This document shows, in pieces, positions 41,175 to 50,014 of a stretch of DNA of 55,744 bases. The DNA comes from an uncultured Clostridia bacterium. GTDB taxonomy: Bacteria; Bacillota; Clostridia; UBA1381. Where the stretch lies: assembly GCA_934486735.1 (NCBI GenBank), contig CAKSQL010000016.1, positions 1 to 55,744 on the forward strand, written 5' to 3'. The translations under genes were made by a program, and so were the position numbers. Within the stretch, counting starts at the first letter, position 1, and the number at the start of each line of letters is the position of its first letter. The notes under the pieces were generated by a model. It was not told where the DNA came from and searched no databases. It worked only from the letters and a program-made list of their open reading frames with translations.

Positions 41175-44015
41175 TTATTGGCTGATTTTAATTGTGTATA
41201 TCTTTCCTTTGCCTATCTCAACCTTCTTTGAAAGGTCAAGCTCGGCGGAATCGGTTGTCTCGTCCATCTTCACGCTGTACGCCTTTTTGTGAGGAACGTT
41301 CAGCTTGATATCGGTCTTGACATCCTTATCCGACTTGTTCCAGAAACGGATGATAAATCCGTCTCCGCTTTCCGCAGCCTTAACAGCCGCAAGAACGATA
41401 TTCGCGTCCGACACCTCGACAAAACTGCCCGTTGACGAAATTTCGCCCTCCGACGGAACGCCCTGGATAGCCTTTATGCCTACCTTGAAGTCATAAGCAT
41501 TCTGCTGAACCTCGCCGTCCTGCCAGCCGCCCTTATGCGGATATATCGCATAGTTATACTCCAAATCGCCGAACGAATGCATGCCTGTGTACTTGTCAAA
41601 TTCATCGGGAGTCATGTCGGGGTTAGCCGTCATGTACGCGCGGTGAGTTCTCAAAAGTGTGATTGCGATTGTTCTTGCCTTATCGTCGCGGATTTCATAT
41701 TCTCTCAGACCGCCGCCAAAGAACGCAAGTCCCGTCTTGCCGTCGCTCACTCCGCAGAAATTCTGCATCGGGTGGCAGGGCGCAAACGGCTCTGTATTAT
41801 CGAGCATAAGCTTGTGCTTGACGCTTCTTTCCTCAACCGCGAACGCCGACTCGGCATAGTCGAAATCTGTGTCCACATTGCTCGGGAAGTTTACATAAAG
41901 CTTATGATCTCTTGCCTTATTTGTGAGCTTTGTATTAATCTTCAAATACTTTTTGCCCTTTTCCAAAATAAGCTTGGTTGTTATCGGCAGCTCGATTGTC
42001 TCATGCAGTCTGTCTCTGCCGTCGAGTGTTGCGGCAGCCGGGATTTCCATAACAAACTCGATTTTGAAAATTGCTCTGAGTGCGTTATTTTCAACCAATG
42101 TAATTTTCGGGTGGCAGCCATGGCTTGTTATCATCGGGTTTCTCACCGGAGTAACATATTTATGCGCCGAACCCACCTGACCCTCATCGGTGAAGTAATG
42201 CATATTTTCATATGTTTTGTTATTTTCCTTATCGAGCATTGTGAATGTGCCGTTCGGATTTATTGTTATCTTGAGATACTCATTCTCCATTGTGCCTGCG
42301 TCGTTTGCAATAAATTCACGGTTATCGGCAAGCGTTGATTTGTATACAAAATGCGGCTCGCGAAGTCTCAGCGCATATGTTGCATATCCCACCTGCGGAA
42401 TGTCAACATTTATAAGGATTCTGCGTCTTACCGCCGAAAAAGCGGTTGCGGTGTCATATTTTCTTTCAACGCTCATCTTGATATTTTCAGCCGAAATTTC
42501 AACAAAGTCAATAACCTTGCCGTCCTTATCCACTATATCATAGAAAAGCATGCCTGCGTCCGCGCCGCTGCCTACGCCGACCGAATCGGCAGTTCCTGCA
42601 AATGACATATTCTTCGGCAGGTCAACAACCACCTCAACAACTCCGTGTCTCGGCTGTGCAAGTGTGTTGAACACTGTCAGAGTGAAATCGGTATCCTTAT
42701 TGAAATCCTTTGCCGTATCTATCTTTCCGAACAGGCTTACTATACTTCTGCCCATAACCTCCTCGGCAACCGTCTTTGCAACCGAGAAGTTATACATTGC
42801 GTCTTCATGAGCACGATCCACCGCACAGCCTACTATACTGTCGTGAGCGTGGTTTGCCAAAAGACCTTTCCATGCGCGGTCGAGGTTTGTTTTCGGATAC
42901 TCCGCTCCGTACATTGCAGCAAAGGATGCAAGCGGCTCGGCAAGATTGATAAGATTGGTCTCGGCATTTTCATTCACAAGCTTAAGCTTTACTCTCGATG
43001 CGTGCGTTACGCCGTATAGTCCGCTCCAGCTGCCCAAATCAACAGCTTCATAACGCAGCTCGCCCTTATGCACAAACAAATCCTTATCCTTGTTTTCGTC
43101 TATTATCGTGTCCATGTAGCTGTCCATATCGTCCTGAACGATTTCGATATTCTCGGACACGCTGTTCATCGCCTTAATCATCTCCGAGTGCAGCGGATGC
43201 GGCTCGGCATTATCCTCCATATTCAGCGCCAAAAGATGCTTGCCGATTGCGTAAGGCATAACCTGCTCGGTGATATTATCGAGCGCTTTTTTGAGTCCCT
43301 CCTCGCTTCTGTCGAAGGTCGGGGTGTCGATTGTCTGCTTGATTGCCTTTTCGTAAAGCACATCGTCACAAAGATGTACCGGAACGTTTTCTTTCTTATA
43401 TGTATAGCTCAAATCCTTTGTACCCTTGCCGAGTGCGATAAGGTCGTACACATAGAAGTACCAGTTTGTTCTTGTAACCTCGTCAAAGGTCTTGTGAACA
43501 TAAATCTGAGTGCCGTCCTTTGCTTCCCATTTGAAAAGCTCGGGCAGCTCGTATTTGTTTGTTCCGCGGTAGAACATGGCGGTCTCGATTCCGAATCCGT
43601 CATAAATCTGCGGCAGCTGACTTGTCTGACCGTAGCCCGTTGCGGTGTATCCCGCGCGCATTGCTCCGCCGAACTCGGCTGCCATTTTGCGTCCCAGCTG
43701 AAGATTTCTTATAAGTGCCTCGGGTGCGACCGTATACGTCTCGGGGAGTGTGTACCAGCTTACGATGAAGAGCTTTTTCTTTTCGATAAGCTCCTTAATA
43801 AGTGCCTTTTTCTCGGGGCGAACGGTGAAGTAGTCCTCCAGAACAATCGTTCCGCCGTCGAGAATGAACGAATTATATTCCGGATCTTTTTCCAGAATGT
43901 CGAGGATGGAATCGATCAGGTCCATAAGTCTGAGCTTTGACTGCTCCGCTGTGTGCCGCCATTCCCTGTCCCAATGGGTTCCGGTTATGACATGCATTTT
44001 GTATTCTTTTGCCAT
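41175..44015 (-). CDS. GH38-family alpha-mannosidase-like protein
   Basis: A 946-aa cytoplasmic protein with the GH38 layout. Residues 1 to about 270 are the catalytic domain, starting with the zinc-binding THWDREW (His14, Asp16). A helical segment with NHAHDSIVGCAVD (metal-binding His, middle region) follows, then the C-terminal beta domains. These enzymes cleave alpha-mannose from glycans or mannosylglycerate. The conserved segment normally reading GYFPDSFGHIAQMP is GYTATGYGQTSQLP here. The Asp that is both metal ligand and nucleophile is therefore Thr126, making either inactivity or another mechanism possible. The start was moved to the ATG at 44015, which has GAGAGAGG upstream; the longer frame adds 41 unrelated residues. 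Two promoters precede it. It is downstream of, and co-oriented with, the PocR regulator. Confidence 0.85.
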   Translation of the reverse strand: MAKEYKMHVITGTHWDREWRHTAEQSKLRLMDLIDSILDILEKDPEYNSFILDGGTIVLEDYFTVRPEKKALIKELIEKKKLFIVSWYTLPETYTVAPEALIRNLQLGRKMAAEFGGAMRAGYTATGYGQTSQLPQIYDGFGIETAMFYRGTNKYELPELFKWEAKDGTQIYVHKTFDEVTRTNWYFYVYDLIALGKGTKDLSYTYKKENVPVHLCDDVLYEKAIKQTIDTPTFDRSEEGLKKALDNITEQVMPYAIGKHLLALNMEDNAEPHPLHSEMIKAMNSVSENIEIVQDDMDSYMDTIIDENKDKDLFVHKGELRYEAVDLGSWSGLYGVTHASRVKLKLVNENAETNLINLAEPLASFAAMYGAEYPKTNLDRAWKGLLANHAHDSIVGCAVDRAHEDAMYNFSVAKTVAEEVMGRSIVSLFGKIDTAKDFNKDTDFTLTVFNTLAQPRHGVVEVVVDLPKNMSFAGTADSVGVGSGADAGMLFYDIVDKDGKVIDFVEISAENIKMSVERKYDTATAFSAVRRRILINVDIPQVGYATYALRLREPHFVYKSTLADNREFIANDAGTMENEYLKITINPNGTFTMLDKENNKTYENMHYFTDEGQVGSAHKYVTPVRNPMITSHGCHPKITLVENNALRAIFKIEFVMEIPAAATLDGRDRLHETIELPITTKLILEKGKKYLKINTKLTNKARDHKLYVNFPSNVDTDFDYAESAFAVEERSVKHKLMLDNTEPFAPCHPMQNFCGVSDGKTGLAFFGGGLREYEIRDDKARTIAITLLRTHRAYMTANPDMTPDEFDKYTGMHSFGDLEYNYAIYPHKGGWQDGEVQQNAYDFKVGIKAIQGVPSEGEISSTGSFVEVSDANIVLAAVKAAESGDGFIIRFWNKSDKDVKTDIKLNVPHKKAYSVKMDETTDSAELDLSKKVEIGKGKIYTIKISQ

Positions 44016-44085
44016 TTGCTTACCTCTCTCCTTTTTTTCATGGCTGTAAAAAACTCCCGAACGCAAAAAGGCATGTACTATATAA

Positions 44086-44113
44086 ATGATATAGCATGAT
44101 ATTCTGATGTCAA
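44086..44113 (-). promoter_or_regulatory. proximal promoter of the GH38 gene
   Basis: On the minus strand TTGACA (44108-44113), 16-bp spacer, TATCAT (44086-44091), about 70 nt before the ATG. Confidence 0.55.
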
Positions 44114-44248
44114 CCATGATTTTCTCATGCTTAAACAACTTTCTGACACGCCATCGCCGAACCGCTCGCAGTACTCCGGTACACCGGGCATGTTTGAAGC
44201 GTTCCGGACTCTTTTTTTACAGTCCCGATTTTATATTTTTCATGATAA

Positions 44249-44287
44249 AATATATCATACACCCGAAATTTTGTCAATGCATTGCAT
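44249..44287 (-). promoter_or_regulatory. distal promoter of the GH38 gene with ATGCAATG box
   Basis: On the minus strand TTGACA (44272-44277), 17-bp spacer, TATATT (44249-44254). ATGCAATG (44280-44287, minus strand) stands 2 nt upstream of the -35 box and resembles the ATGCAATA repeats in front of the FAD gene. The roughly 225-nt leader to the ATG shows no known riboswitch or open frame of note. Confidence 0.6.
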
Positions 44288-44318
44288 GCAAAACAGTTAA
44301 TTAGGACAATTCAAACCC

Positions 44319-45074
44319 CTATTTATTCAATTTTCGCCACTTAAGCGGAGTAATTCCCGTCATTTTTCCGAATAAATTTATGAAATAACTCACATCTCCG
44401 AACCCTGCCGAATACGCGATTTCGGTTATCGGCATATCGGTTTTTTTCAAAAGCTCCTTTGCGTCCTCTATTTTTAAGCGATTACAGTACGCCGGCAGGG
44501 TCATGCCGCATTTTTTTCCGAACATGTGGCTTATGTACGACCTGCTGCGATGAAACTGTCCGCACAAATCATCGAGCGTCACATGATGATTCATCGCGAT
44601 ATAGTTAAGCATAAGCTTATACTCCACGTCCTCGCCCTCGCCGATATTTTCCGAAAGCGCGCTCATCATGCCTGCAAGCGGCGGAATAAGCGCGCGGCAC
44701 GTTTTTTCGTCCGGCATTTCCCCCGGCGAATCCCCTTTTTTCGGCTCGCCGCTCACCGATATGAACCCTGCCGTCCTGTTTTTACCGTCGAACAAATGAA
44801 TATACTCCGGCACTCCGGCATGGCAGACTCCGAAAAATTCACTTTCGTGCCTTTTTAAAATCCGTCTCTGACACCAAAGGCATTTTCTCATCTGCGTACT
44901 TTTCACCATGATGCAATAAGGGTCGTTATGGCAATTGTATTTCCACAAAATATCCATCACCTTTTTCGGGAATGCCGCAAAGATGTCCGGCTTGAAGTGC
45001 ACCGAGACCGGCAGCTTCATTTCATTATTGAGATAATCCAGATATCGGTCTATATCCTCACATTTATTATACAT
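44319..45074 (-). CDS. AraC-family regulator with PocR sensory domain
   Basis: A 251-aa transcription factor. Residues about 5-135 form a PocR-type sensor with CHNDPYC, CLWCQRRIL and FGVCHAGVPEYI; the Cys-rich pattern fits this ligand-binding domain, which in other bacteria senses small hydrocarbon-derived compounds such as propanediol. Residues about 150-250 are the AraC double HTH (LDDLCGQFHRSRSYISHMFGKKCG, then ITEIAYSAGFGDVSYFINLFGKMTGITPLKWR). It lies between the GH38 gene (downstream, same strand, 303-bp gap) and the divergent FAD oxidoreductase. ATGCAATR boxes occur at both promoters, so it probably controls both. Its own promoter is at 45148-45176. Confidence 0.87.
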   Translation of the reverse strand: MYNKCEDIDRYLDYLNNEMKLPVSVHFKPDIFAAFPKKVMDILWKYNCHNDPYCIMVKSTQMRKCLWCQRRILKRHESEFFGVCHAGVPEYIHLFDGKNRTAGFISVSGEPKKGDSPGEMPDEKTCRALIPPLAGMMSALSENIGEGEDVEYKLMLNYIAMNHHVTLDDLCGQFHRSRSYISHMFGKKCGMTLPAYCNRLKIEDAKELLKKTDMPITEIAYSAGFGDVSYFINLFGKMTGITPLKWRKLNK

Positions 45075-45085
45075 TTCTTCCCTCC

Positions 45086-45114
45086 ATGCAATAATTTTAT
45101 ATTTTTATGCAATA
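45086..45114 (+). promoter_or_regulatory. ATGCAATA direct repeats before the FAD oxidoreductase gene
   Basis: ATGCAATA occurs at 45086-45093 and 45107-45114, 21 bp apart (two helical turns). It is followed by TATAAT at 45144-45149 with a poor -35 (AAGATT at 45121-45126), as expected for an activator-dependent promoter. Probable sites for the PocR-AraC regulator. Confidence 0.5.
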
Positions 45115-45147
45115 TTTCGCAAGATTTTATTTTAAAAATATAGTATA

Positions 45148-45176
45148 ATTGTATCATAAAATATATTCAAAGTCAA
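45148..45176 (-). promoter_or_regulatory. promoter of the PocR-AraC regulator gene
   Basis: On the minus strand TTGACT (45171-45176), 17-bp spacer, TACAAT (45148-45153), giving a leader of about 67 nt. Confidence 0.7.
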
Positions 45177-45194
45177 TAAAGGAACGTGAAAATT

Positions 45195-46973
45195 ATGCTT
45201 ACAAAAAGACATATCGATTGTGATTTATGCGTTATCGGCGGCGGACTTGCAGGCATGTCGGCGGCAATTGCCGCGGCGAGGTGCGGACTTCGTGTGGTGC
45301 TTATGCATGAGCGCCCGATGCTCGGCGGAAACGCATCCTCCGAAATACGCATGTGGATATGCGGAGCGCAGGGCGAGGACAACCGTGAGACCGGTATTCC
45401 CGAGGAAATAGCGCTTGAAAATCTCTACCGCAATCCGACAAAAAGCTTTGCAGTATGGGACACCGTCCTCTACGATTTTGTACACCGCGAAAAAAATATC
45501 ACCCTGCTTTTGAACTGCACCTGCATGGACGCATCGTCACACGAAGGAAATTTTGCGCATGGCAGAACAAGAAAAATCGACAGCGTGACAGGGTATCAGA
45601 TGACCACGCAGACCTTTATTGAGGTCAGCGCGAAATTTTTCTGCGATTCATCGGGCGACAGCATAACCGCACCGCTCTGCAAGGCGGAGTTTAAGATAGG
45701 GCGCGAGGCTGCGTCGGAATACGGCGAGCTTGCCTCGGCAAAGACTGCGGACAGCAAAACAATGGGAATGTCCTGCCTTATCCAGGGGCGCGAGACATCG
45801 GAAAAAATCGACTACATTCCGCCCGAGTGGAGTGCAAAACTTTCGGACAGCGATTTTGAGAACCGCATGCCCGACCTTGGCAGTGATTACGAGAATTTTT
45901 GGTACTTGGAGCTTGGCGGCGGCAGGAAAACCGAAGAAAGCGAAAACGTCCGCGATGAATTGCTTTCGCTTGCCGCAGGGACATGGGACTACATAAAGAA
46001 TTCGGGCAATTTCAACTCTGCGAACTGGGATTTGGACTTTCTCGGCTTTCTGCCGGGCAAGCGTGAATCGCGCAGAATGTGCGGAGAGTATATGATAACT
46101 CAATGCGACATATCGGACGGAGTTCGCTTTGACGATGAAATAGCATACGGCGGCTGGCCTTTGGACGACCACTTCCCCGACGGCTTTTACCACCGCGGTG
46201 TGCCGAACACGAATTTCACCACTCCCGCGCCCTACTCGATTCCGTACAGATGTCTTTATTCAAAAAATGTCGACAATCTGTTCTTTGCCGGCCGCAACAT
46301 AAGCGCGACGCACATGGCGATGAGCAGCACGCGCGTTATGGCGACCTGCGCACTTTTGGGCGAGGCTGTCGGAACGGCGGCATATCTCGCATGCGAAAAC
46401 AATTTGTCTCCCCATGGAGTATATCTCGACAAAATCGAGACCTTGCAGGACATGCTGATGGACGCCGACTGTTTTTTGCCGAACAGGCATCGAAAGGTTT
46501 CCGACGCATGCAAAAATGCTCTGCTTTCCGGCGCGTCGGATATAATAAGGAACGGAGAGGACAGGGCGCACAGGATTTACAAAACGACCGAAGAGACATG
46601 CGCATACGCTGCCGAAAACGGAAAAGAAATCAGCTACATCACCTCCGATGTACAGCCGACACATGCGCACATCGTATTTTGCAGCGACTTAAACCGCCGC
46701 ACCCTCCCCGTCTCGGACTGCGAGCGGATGCACTCCACGCGCGCAAACAAGCGGCTTGACAGCCCTCAGGTGCACATGCCGGCCACGCTCTGCCGCGAAT
46801 TTAAGCTGATCGGCGAAAGGGGCGGCGTTCGCACCGAGCTTTTGCACATCACCGAGAACCGCCGCCGCTCATATCATCTCCCGATAAACGAGACTTTCGA
46901 CAAGCTTATTCTCATTCCGATAAGCAACTGGGGCGGCAGTGAAAAAACAAAAATAGTGTCATTTGATTTTTAA
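45195..46973 (+). CDS. FAD-dependent oxidoreductase
   Basis: A 592-aa cytoplasmic flavoprotein of the FAD_oxidored (PF12831-like) family. The dinucleotide motif VIGGGLAGMSAAIAAARCG lies near residue 11, the FAD-contacting GGNASSEIRMWICG near 43, and DNLFFAGRNISATHMAMSSTRVMATCALLGEAVGTAA near 360-400. The C-terminal 150 residues may bind carbohydrate or cap the active site. The reaction is unknown. I placed the start at ATG 45195 (GGAAC upstream at 9 nt); a GTG 9 nt earlier is possible. It is divergent from the PocR-AraC regulator. With the GH38 gene it may form a small regulon handling a mannose-containing or modified sugar (inference). Base composition is more GC-rich than the neighbours on either side. 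Confidence 0.82.
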   Translation: MLTKRHIDCDLCVIGGGLAGMSAAIAAARCGLRVVLMHERPMLGGNASSEIRMWICGAQGEDNRETGIPEEIALENLYRNPTKSFAVWDTVLYDFVHREKNITLLLNCTCMDASSHEGNFAHGRTRKIDSVTGYQMTTQTFIEVSAKFFCDSSGDSITAPLCKAEFKIGREAASEYGELASAKTADSKTMGMSCLIQGRETSEKIDYIPPEWSAKLSDSDFENRMPDLGSDYENFWYLELGGGRKTEESENVRDELLSLAAGTWDYIKNSGNFNSANWDLDFLGFLPGKRESRRMCGEYMITQCDISDGVRFDDEIAYGGWPLDDHFPDGFYHRGVPNTNFTTPAPYSIPYRCLYSKNVDNLFFAGRNISATHMAMSSTRVMATCALLGEAVGTAAYLACENNLSPHGVYLDKIETLQDMLMDADCFLPNRHRKVSDACKNALLSGASDIIRNGEDRAHRIYKTTEETCAYAAENGKEISYITSDVQPTHAHIVFCSDLNRRTLPVSDCERMHSTRANKRLDSPQVHMPATLCREFKLIGERGGVRTELLHITENRRRSYHLPINETFDKLILIPISNWGGSEKTKIVSFDF

Positions 46974-47060
46974 ATGCTGACATATTTTACAAAAAATTCA
47001 TAATTGTTTTGTTATTTTAGCAAAAAATGCAGAATTTTTAAAATTTATTTAAAAATACTA

Positions 47061-47089
47061 TTGACATTTTGAAACAAGCGTGCAATAAT
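47061..47089 (+). promoter_or_regulatory. promoter of the lysine riboswitch/transporter operon
   Basis: TTGACA (47061-47066), 17-bp spacer, AATAAT (47084-47089). Confidence 0.6.
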
Positions 47090-47124
47090 AAAGATATCTT
47101 ATACAACAAAAGTCAATAATTTGA

Positions 47125-47282
47125 GATAGAGGCGCGGCTTTTATCAGTAAGCGTATAAAACAGCGGACAATAATACGCCGAAAGGAAACGCCGCCGAAGC
47201 GAAAGTGAGGGTTTGTCCGAATCCGCTTTTGCTGGTGTCTTGCAAAATATGTAATACACTGTCACTTGTGTGGAGCGCTATC
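47125..47282 (+). ncRNA. lysine riboswitch (L-box)
   Basis: GATAG (47125-47129) and CTATC (47278-47282) form the P1 closing stem. Between them come the conserved lysine-aptamer blocks in order: GAGGCGCGGC, TTATCAGTAAGCG, ACGCCGAAAGG, CGCCGAAGCGAAAG, TTGCTGG, and CTGTCACTTGTGTGGAGCGC. It senses lysine. The 3' arm of P1 is followed at once by TCAGATTTG and then the terminator at 47300, the arrangement of a transcription-attenuating switch: lysine bound gives termination. Confidence 0.96.
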
Positions 47283-47299
47283 AGATTTGATTATATTCA

Positions 47300-47331
47300 A
47301 ATGAATGCCCTGCACAGGCATTCATTTTTTT
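47300..47331 (+). terminator. riboswitch expression platform terminator
   Basis: AATGAATGCC pairs with GGCATTCATT (10 bp, 7-nt loop), followed by TTTTT. It lies 17 nt after the aptamer and 52 nt before the transporter gene. Confidence 0.92.
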
Positions 47332-47382
47332 GCTTGTGAGGATTGTGTAAGAAAGAAAAAATAAAAAAAGGTGGTTTTTCAA

Positions 47383-48237
47383 ATGAAAAAAATACTTGCA
47401 ATGCTTTTGGCAGCTACAATGATGATTCCGCTTGCAGCCTGCGGCTCAAACGGCGGTGACAAACCCAAGGAAAGCGCAGATACCGGCGCTGCTTCTTCCG
47501 ACACTTTAAAGGTCGGCATGGAGTGCGGATACGCTCCGTTCAACTGGACTCAAGCAGACGATTCGAACAACGCGGTTAAAATCGCAGGTTCGTCCGAGTA
47601 TGCAAACGGCTACGACGTTCAGATCGCAAAAAAGATTGCCGATTCGATGGGCAAAAAACTTGAAATCGTAAAGACCGACTGGGAAGGCTTGCTCCCCTCG
47701 GTAACATCGGGCAAAATCGACATGATCGTCGCAGGTATGTCAGCAACGGCTGAAAGAAAGGAAAGCATCGACTTTTCAGACAACTACTACACCTCCGATT
47801 TGACAATCGTCGTTAAAAAGGACGGTCCTTACGCAAATGCAAAGACAATCAACGACTTTAAAGGCGCAAAGCTCACAGGTCAGCTCAACACATTCCACTA
47901 TGACGTGCTCGACCAGATGCAGGGAATCGAAAAGCAGACAGCTTTGGAGGACTTCCCGACAATGATCGTTGCTCTGTCATCGGGCAAAATCGACGGCTAT
48001 GTATCTGAGCGCCCGGGCGCACTTTCGGCAGTTGCAACCAACCCGGAGCTGACATTTGTTGAGTTCGGCGACGAGGGCAACTTCAAGTACGACACAGACG
48101 AAGTTTCAATCGCAGTCGGCGTTAAAAAGGGCAGCGAGCTTACAGCTAAGATCAACGAGGCACTCAGCGCAATCCCCGAATCCGAGCGTGAGCAGCTCAT
48201 GAACGACGCAATCAAGAATCAGCCTTCAGCGGAGTAA
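47383..48237 (+). CDS. amino-acid ABC transporter substrate-binding lipoprotein (probably lysine)
   Basis: A 284-aa lipoprotein: signal MKKILAMLLAATMMIPLAAC with the lipobox LAAC (Cys20), followed by a Gly/Ser-rich spacer. It belongs to the family-3 solute-binding proteins (LKVGMECGYAPFNWTQ, then NGYDVQIAKKIADSMGKKLEIVKTDWEGLLPSVTSGKIDMIVAGMSATAERKESIDFS). These capture polar amino acids outside the cell for a two-component ABC permease. The upstream lysine riboswitch makes lysine the likely substrate. The start is the ATG with AAGGTGG 8-9 nt upstream. The permease gene follows after 6 nt. Confidence 0.92.
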   Translation: MKKILAMLLAATMMIPLAACGSNGGDKPKESADTGAASSDTLKVGMECGYAPFNWTQADDSNNAVKIAGSSEYANGYDVQIAKKIADSMGKKLEIVKTDWEGLLPSVTSGKIDMIVAGMSATAERKESIDFSDNYYTSDLTIVVKKDGPYANAKTINDFKGAKLTGQLNTFHYDVLDQMQGIEKQTALEDFPTMIVALSSGKIDGYVSERPGALSAVATNPELTFVEFGDEGNFKYDTDEVSIAVGVKKGSELTAKINEALSAIPESEREQLMNDAIKNQPSAE

Positions 48238-48243
48238 TAAATT

Positions 48244-49026
48244 ATGGAAAGAACATTTTGGCAATGGGTCGTTCTGATTGTCGAAAAATATTGGCCAAAG
48301 TTTTTGAGCGGTGCCGGAACAACGCTTTTGATAGCGCTGACCGGTACCGTCATCGGCTTTTGCATCGGTCTTATCATCGGCGTAATCAAGACTATACCCA
48401 TAAATAAAAACGACAATATAATAAAAAAAGTATTTGCGCGCATTATCAACTTTATACTGTCCGCATATATCGAAGTTTTCCGCGGCACGCCTATGATTGT
48501 ACAAGCCATGGTTATATACTACGGACTTATGGAGGGCTTTCAGATAGACCTCGCGCCCCTGAGTGCGGCTATTCTGATAGTTTCAATCAACACCGGCGCA
48601 TACATGTCGGAAATCGTCCGCGGCGGTATCGACTCAATCGACAAGGGTCAGTTTGAAGCGGCGCACGCAATCGGCATGACTCACTGGCAGACCATGGTGA
48701 ATGTAATCATTCCCCAAACTGTCAGAAATATTCTGCCGGCAACCAGCAACGAGTTTGTCATAAACATCAAGGACACATCGGTTTTGAACGTTATCGCAGT
48801 TTCCGAGCTTTACTACGTGTCAAAGGACATAAAGGGTACTCTGTTCAGAACATTCGAAGTGTTCTTTGTCACCTGCGTTATCTACTTCATTATGACATTC
48901 ACAATAACGCGCATACTCAGATTTATTGAGCGCAAGCTCGACGGGCCGTCATCATATGTGATTCACCAATCCTCCACCATGCCCAACACTGAATTTGTTG
49001 CAAAAAGGAGGACTGAAAATGAGTAA
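48244..49026 (+). CDS. amino-acid ABC transporter permease
   Basis: A 260-aa membrane protein of the His/Glu/Gln/Arg/opine permease type. It has five or so membrane segments and the EAA loop EAAHAIGMTHWQTMVNVIIPQTVRNILPATSNEF, which docks the ATPase. It is the second gene of the lysine-responsive operon. Its end overlaps the ATPase start by 8 bp, which implies coupled translation. One gene suffices because the family works as a homodimer. Confidence 0.93.
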   Translation: MERTFWQWVVLIVEKYWPKFLSGAGTTLLIALTGTVIGFCIGLIIGVIKTIPINKNDNIIKKVFARIINFILSAYIEVFRGTPMIVQAMVIYYGLMEGFQIDLAPLSAAILIVSINTGAYMSEIVRGGIDSIDKGQFEAAHAIGMTHWQTMVNVIIPQTVRNILPATSNEFVINIKDTSVLNVIAVSELYYVSKDIKGTLFRTFEVFFVTCVIYFIMTFTITRILRFIERKLDGPSSYVIHQSSTMPNTEFVAKRRTENE

Positions 49027-49753
49027 AATCATTGAAATAAAGGGTCTGAAAAAATCATTCGGCGACAACGAGGTTTTGAAAAATGTCAATTTCTCGGTCA
49101 ATACCGGCGATGTAACCTGTATAATCGGCGCGTCCGGCTCGGGTAAATCAACGCTTCTGCGCTGCATAAACCTTTTGGAAACCCCGACCGGCGGCAAGAT
49201 TATCTACAACGGCGAAAACGTTCTTGAAACAAAGAACATTCCGCAGTACCGCACCAAGGTGGGAATGGTTTTCCAAAGCTTTAACCTGTTCGAGAACATG
49301 ACAGTGCTGAAAAACTGTATGGTCGGACAAATCAAGGTTCTGAAAAAAAGCAAGGAAGAAGCAAAAAAAGTCGCACTTGCCTATCTTGAAAAGGTCGGCA
49401 TGCTGCCATATATCAACGCAAAGCCAAAGCAATTATCCGGCGGACAAAAGCAGAGAGTCGCAATCGCACGCGCACTTTCGATGCACCCGGACGTTATCCT
49501 GTTCGACGAGCCTACCTCGGCTCTTGACCCCCAAATGGTCGGAGAGGTTTTGGAGGTTATCAAAAAGCTCGCCATGGAGGGACTTACAATGCTTATCGTA
49601 ACCCACGAAATGGCATTTGCGCGCGATGTATCCAATCACGTTGTCTTTATGCACGACGGTGTGATCTTGGAGGAGGGTTCTCCGCAAAAGATTTTCGGCG
49701 ACCCGGAGCATTCCGAAACAAAAGAATTTTTATCACGTTTCAGAAATTCGTGA
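49019..49753 (+). CDS. amino-acid ABC transporter ATP-binding protein
   Basis: A 244-aa ATPase with Walker A GASGSGKST (near residue 36), signature LSGGQKQR, Walker B VILFDEPTSALDP and the H-loop VTHEM. It powers the permease of the same operon. The start at ATG 49019 (AAAAGGAGG upstream) gives the normal family length; a longer frame reads into the permease. The GlnQ/HisP group it belongs to carries polar amino acids. Terminated just after the stop codon. Confidence 0.94.
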   Translation: MSKIIEIKGLKKSFGDNEVLKNVNFSVNTGDVTCIIGASGSGKSTLLRCINLLETPTGGKIIYNGENVLETKNIPQYRTKVGMVFQSFNLFENMTVLKNCMVGQIKVLKKSKEEAKKVALAYLEKVGMLPYINAKPKQLSGGQKQRVAIARALSMHPDVILFDEPTSALDPQMVGEVLEVIKKLAMEGLTMLIVTHEMAFARDVSNHVVFMHDGVILEEGSPQKIFGDPEHSETKEFLSRFRNS

Positions 49754-49759
49754 CATGCA

Positions 49760-49800
49760 AAGAAGTCGATTCCGGCGAAAGCCGTTCGGCTTCTTTTTCT
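49760..49800 (+). terminator. terminator of the lysine transporter operon
   Basis: AGAAGTCGATTCCGGC and GCCGTTCGGCTTCT pair with small mismatches around GAAA, followed by TTTTTCTT. Confidence 0.85.
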
Positions 49801-49913
49801 TCGGGCAGTGAGATTCTTTCTTCATCTCACCGTCAATTTTGATTTTTTTAGACAAAAGACAAGCCGATTTTAGCACAAAAATCCACTTTTTTGACATTTC
49901 GTTAATATAACTC

Positions 49914-49942
49914 TTGCAAAAATTATAGAAATGTGCTATAAT
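49914..49942 (+). promoter_or_regulatory. promoter of the aminotransferase gene
   Basis: TTGCAA (49914-49919), 17-bp spacer, TATAAT (49937-49942). An additional TTGACA stands at 49891-49896. Confidence 0.75.
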
Positions 49943-50014
49943 ATTTCTGTGATTTACGTATAAAATGAATTTTAACATTCATTAAAAATTCAAAATTTAT
50001 CGGAGGTAGATAAC

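Noticed and set aside
43068..43940. 290-codon plus-strand frame, and similar long frames opposite GH38, the surface proteins and fusA
   Set aside because: They are antisense shadows of well-supported genes with Cys/His-rich, non-protein-like composition and no SD.
44016..44240. Possible T-box or riboswitch in the GH38 leader
   Set aside because: No T-box AGGGTGGNACCGCG sequence or other known aptamer blocks could be found; only small GC hairpins such as CCGGTGTACCGG.
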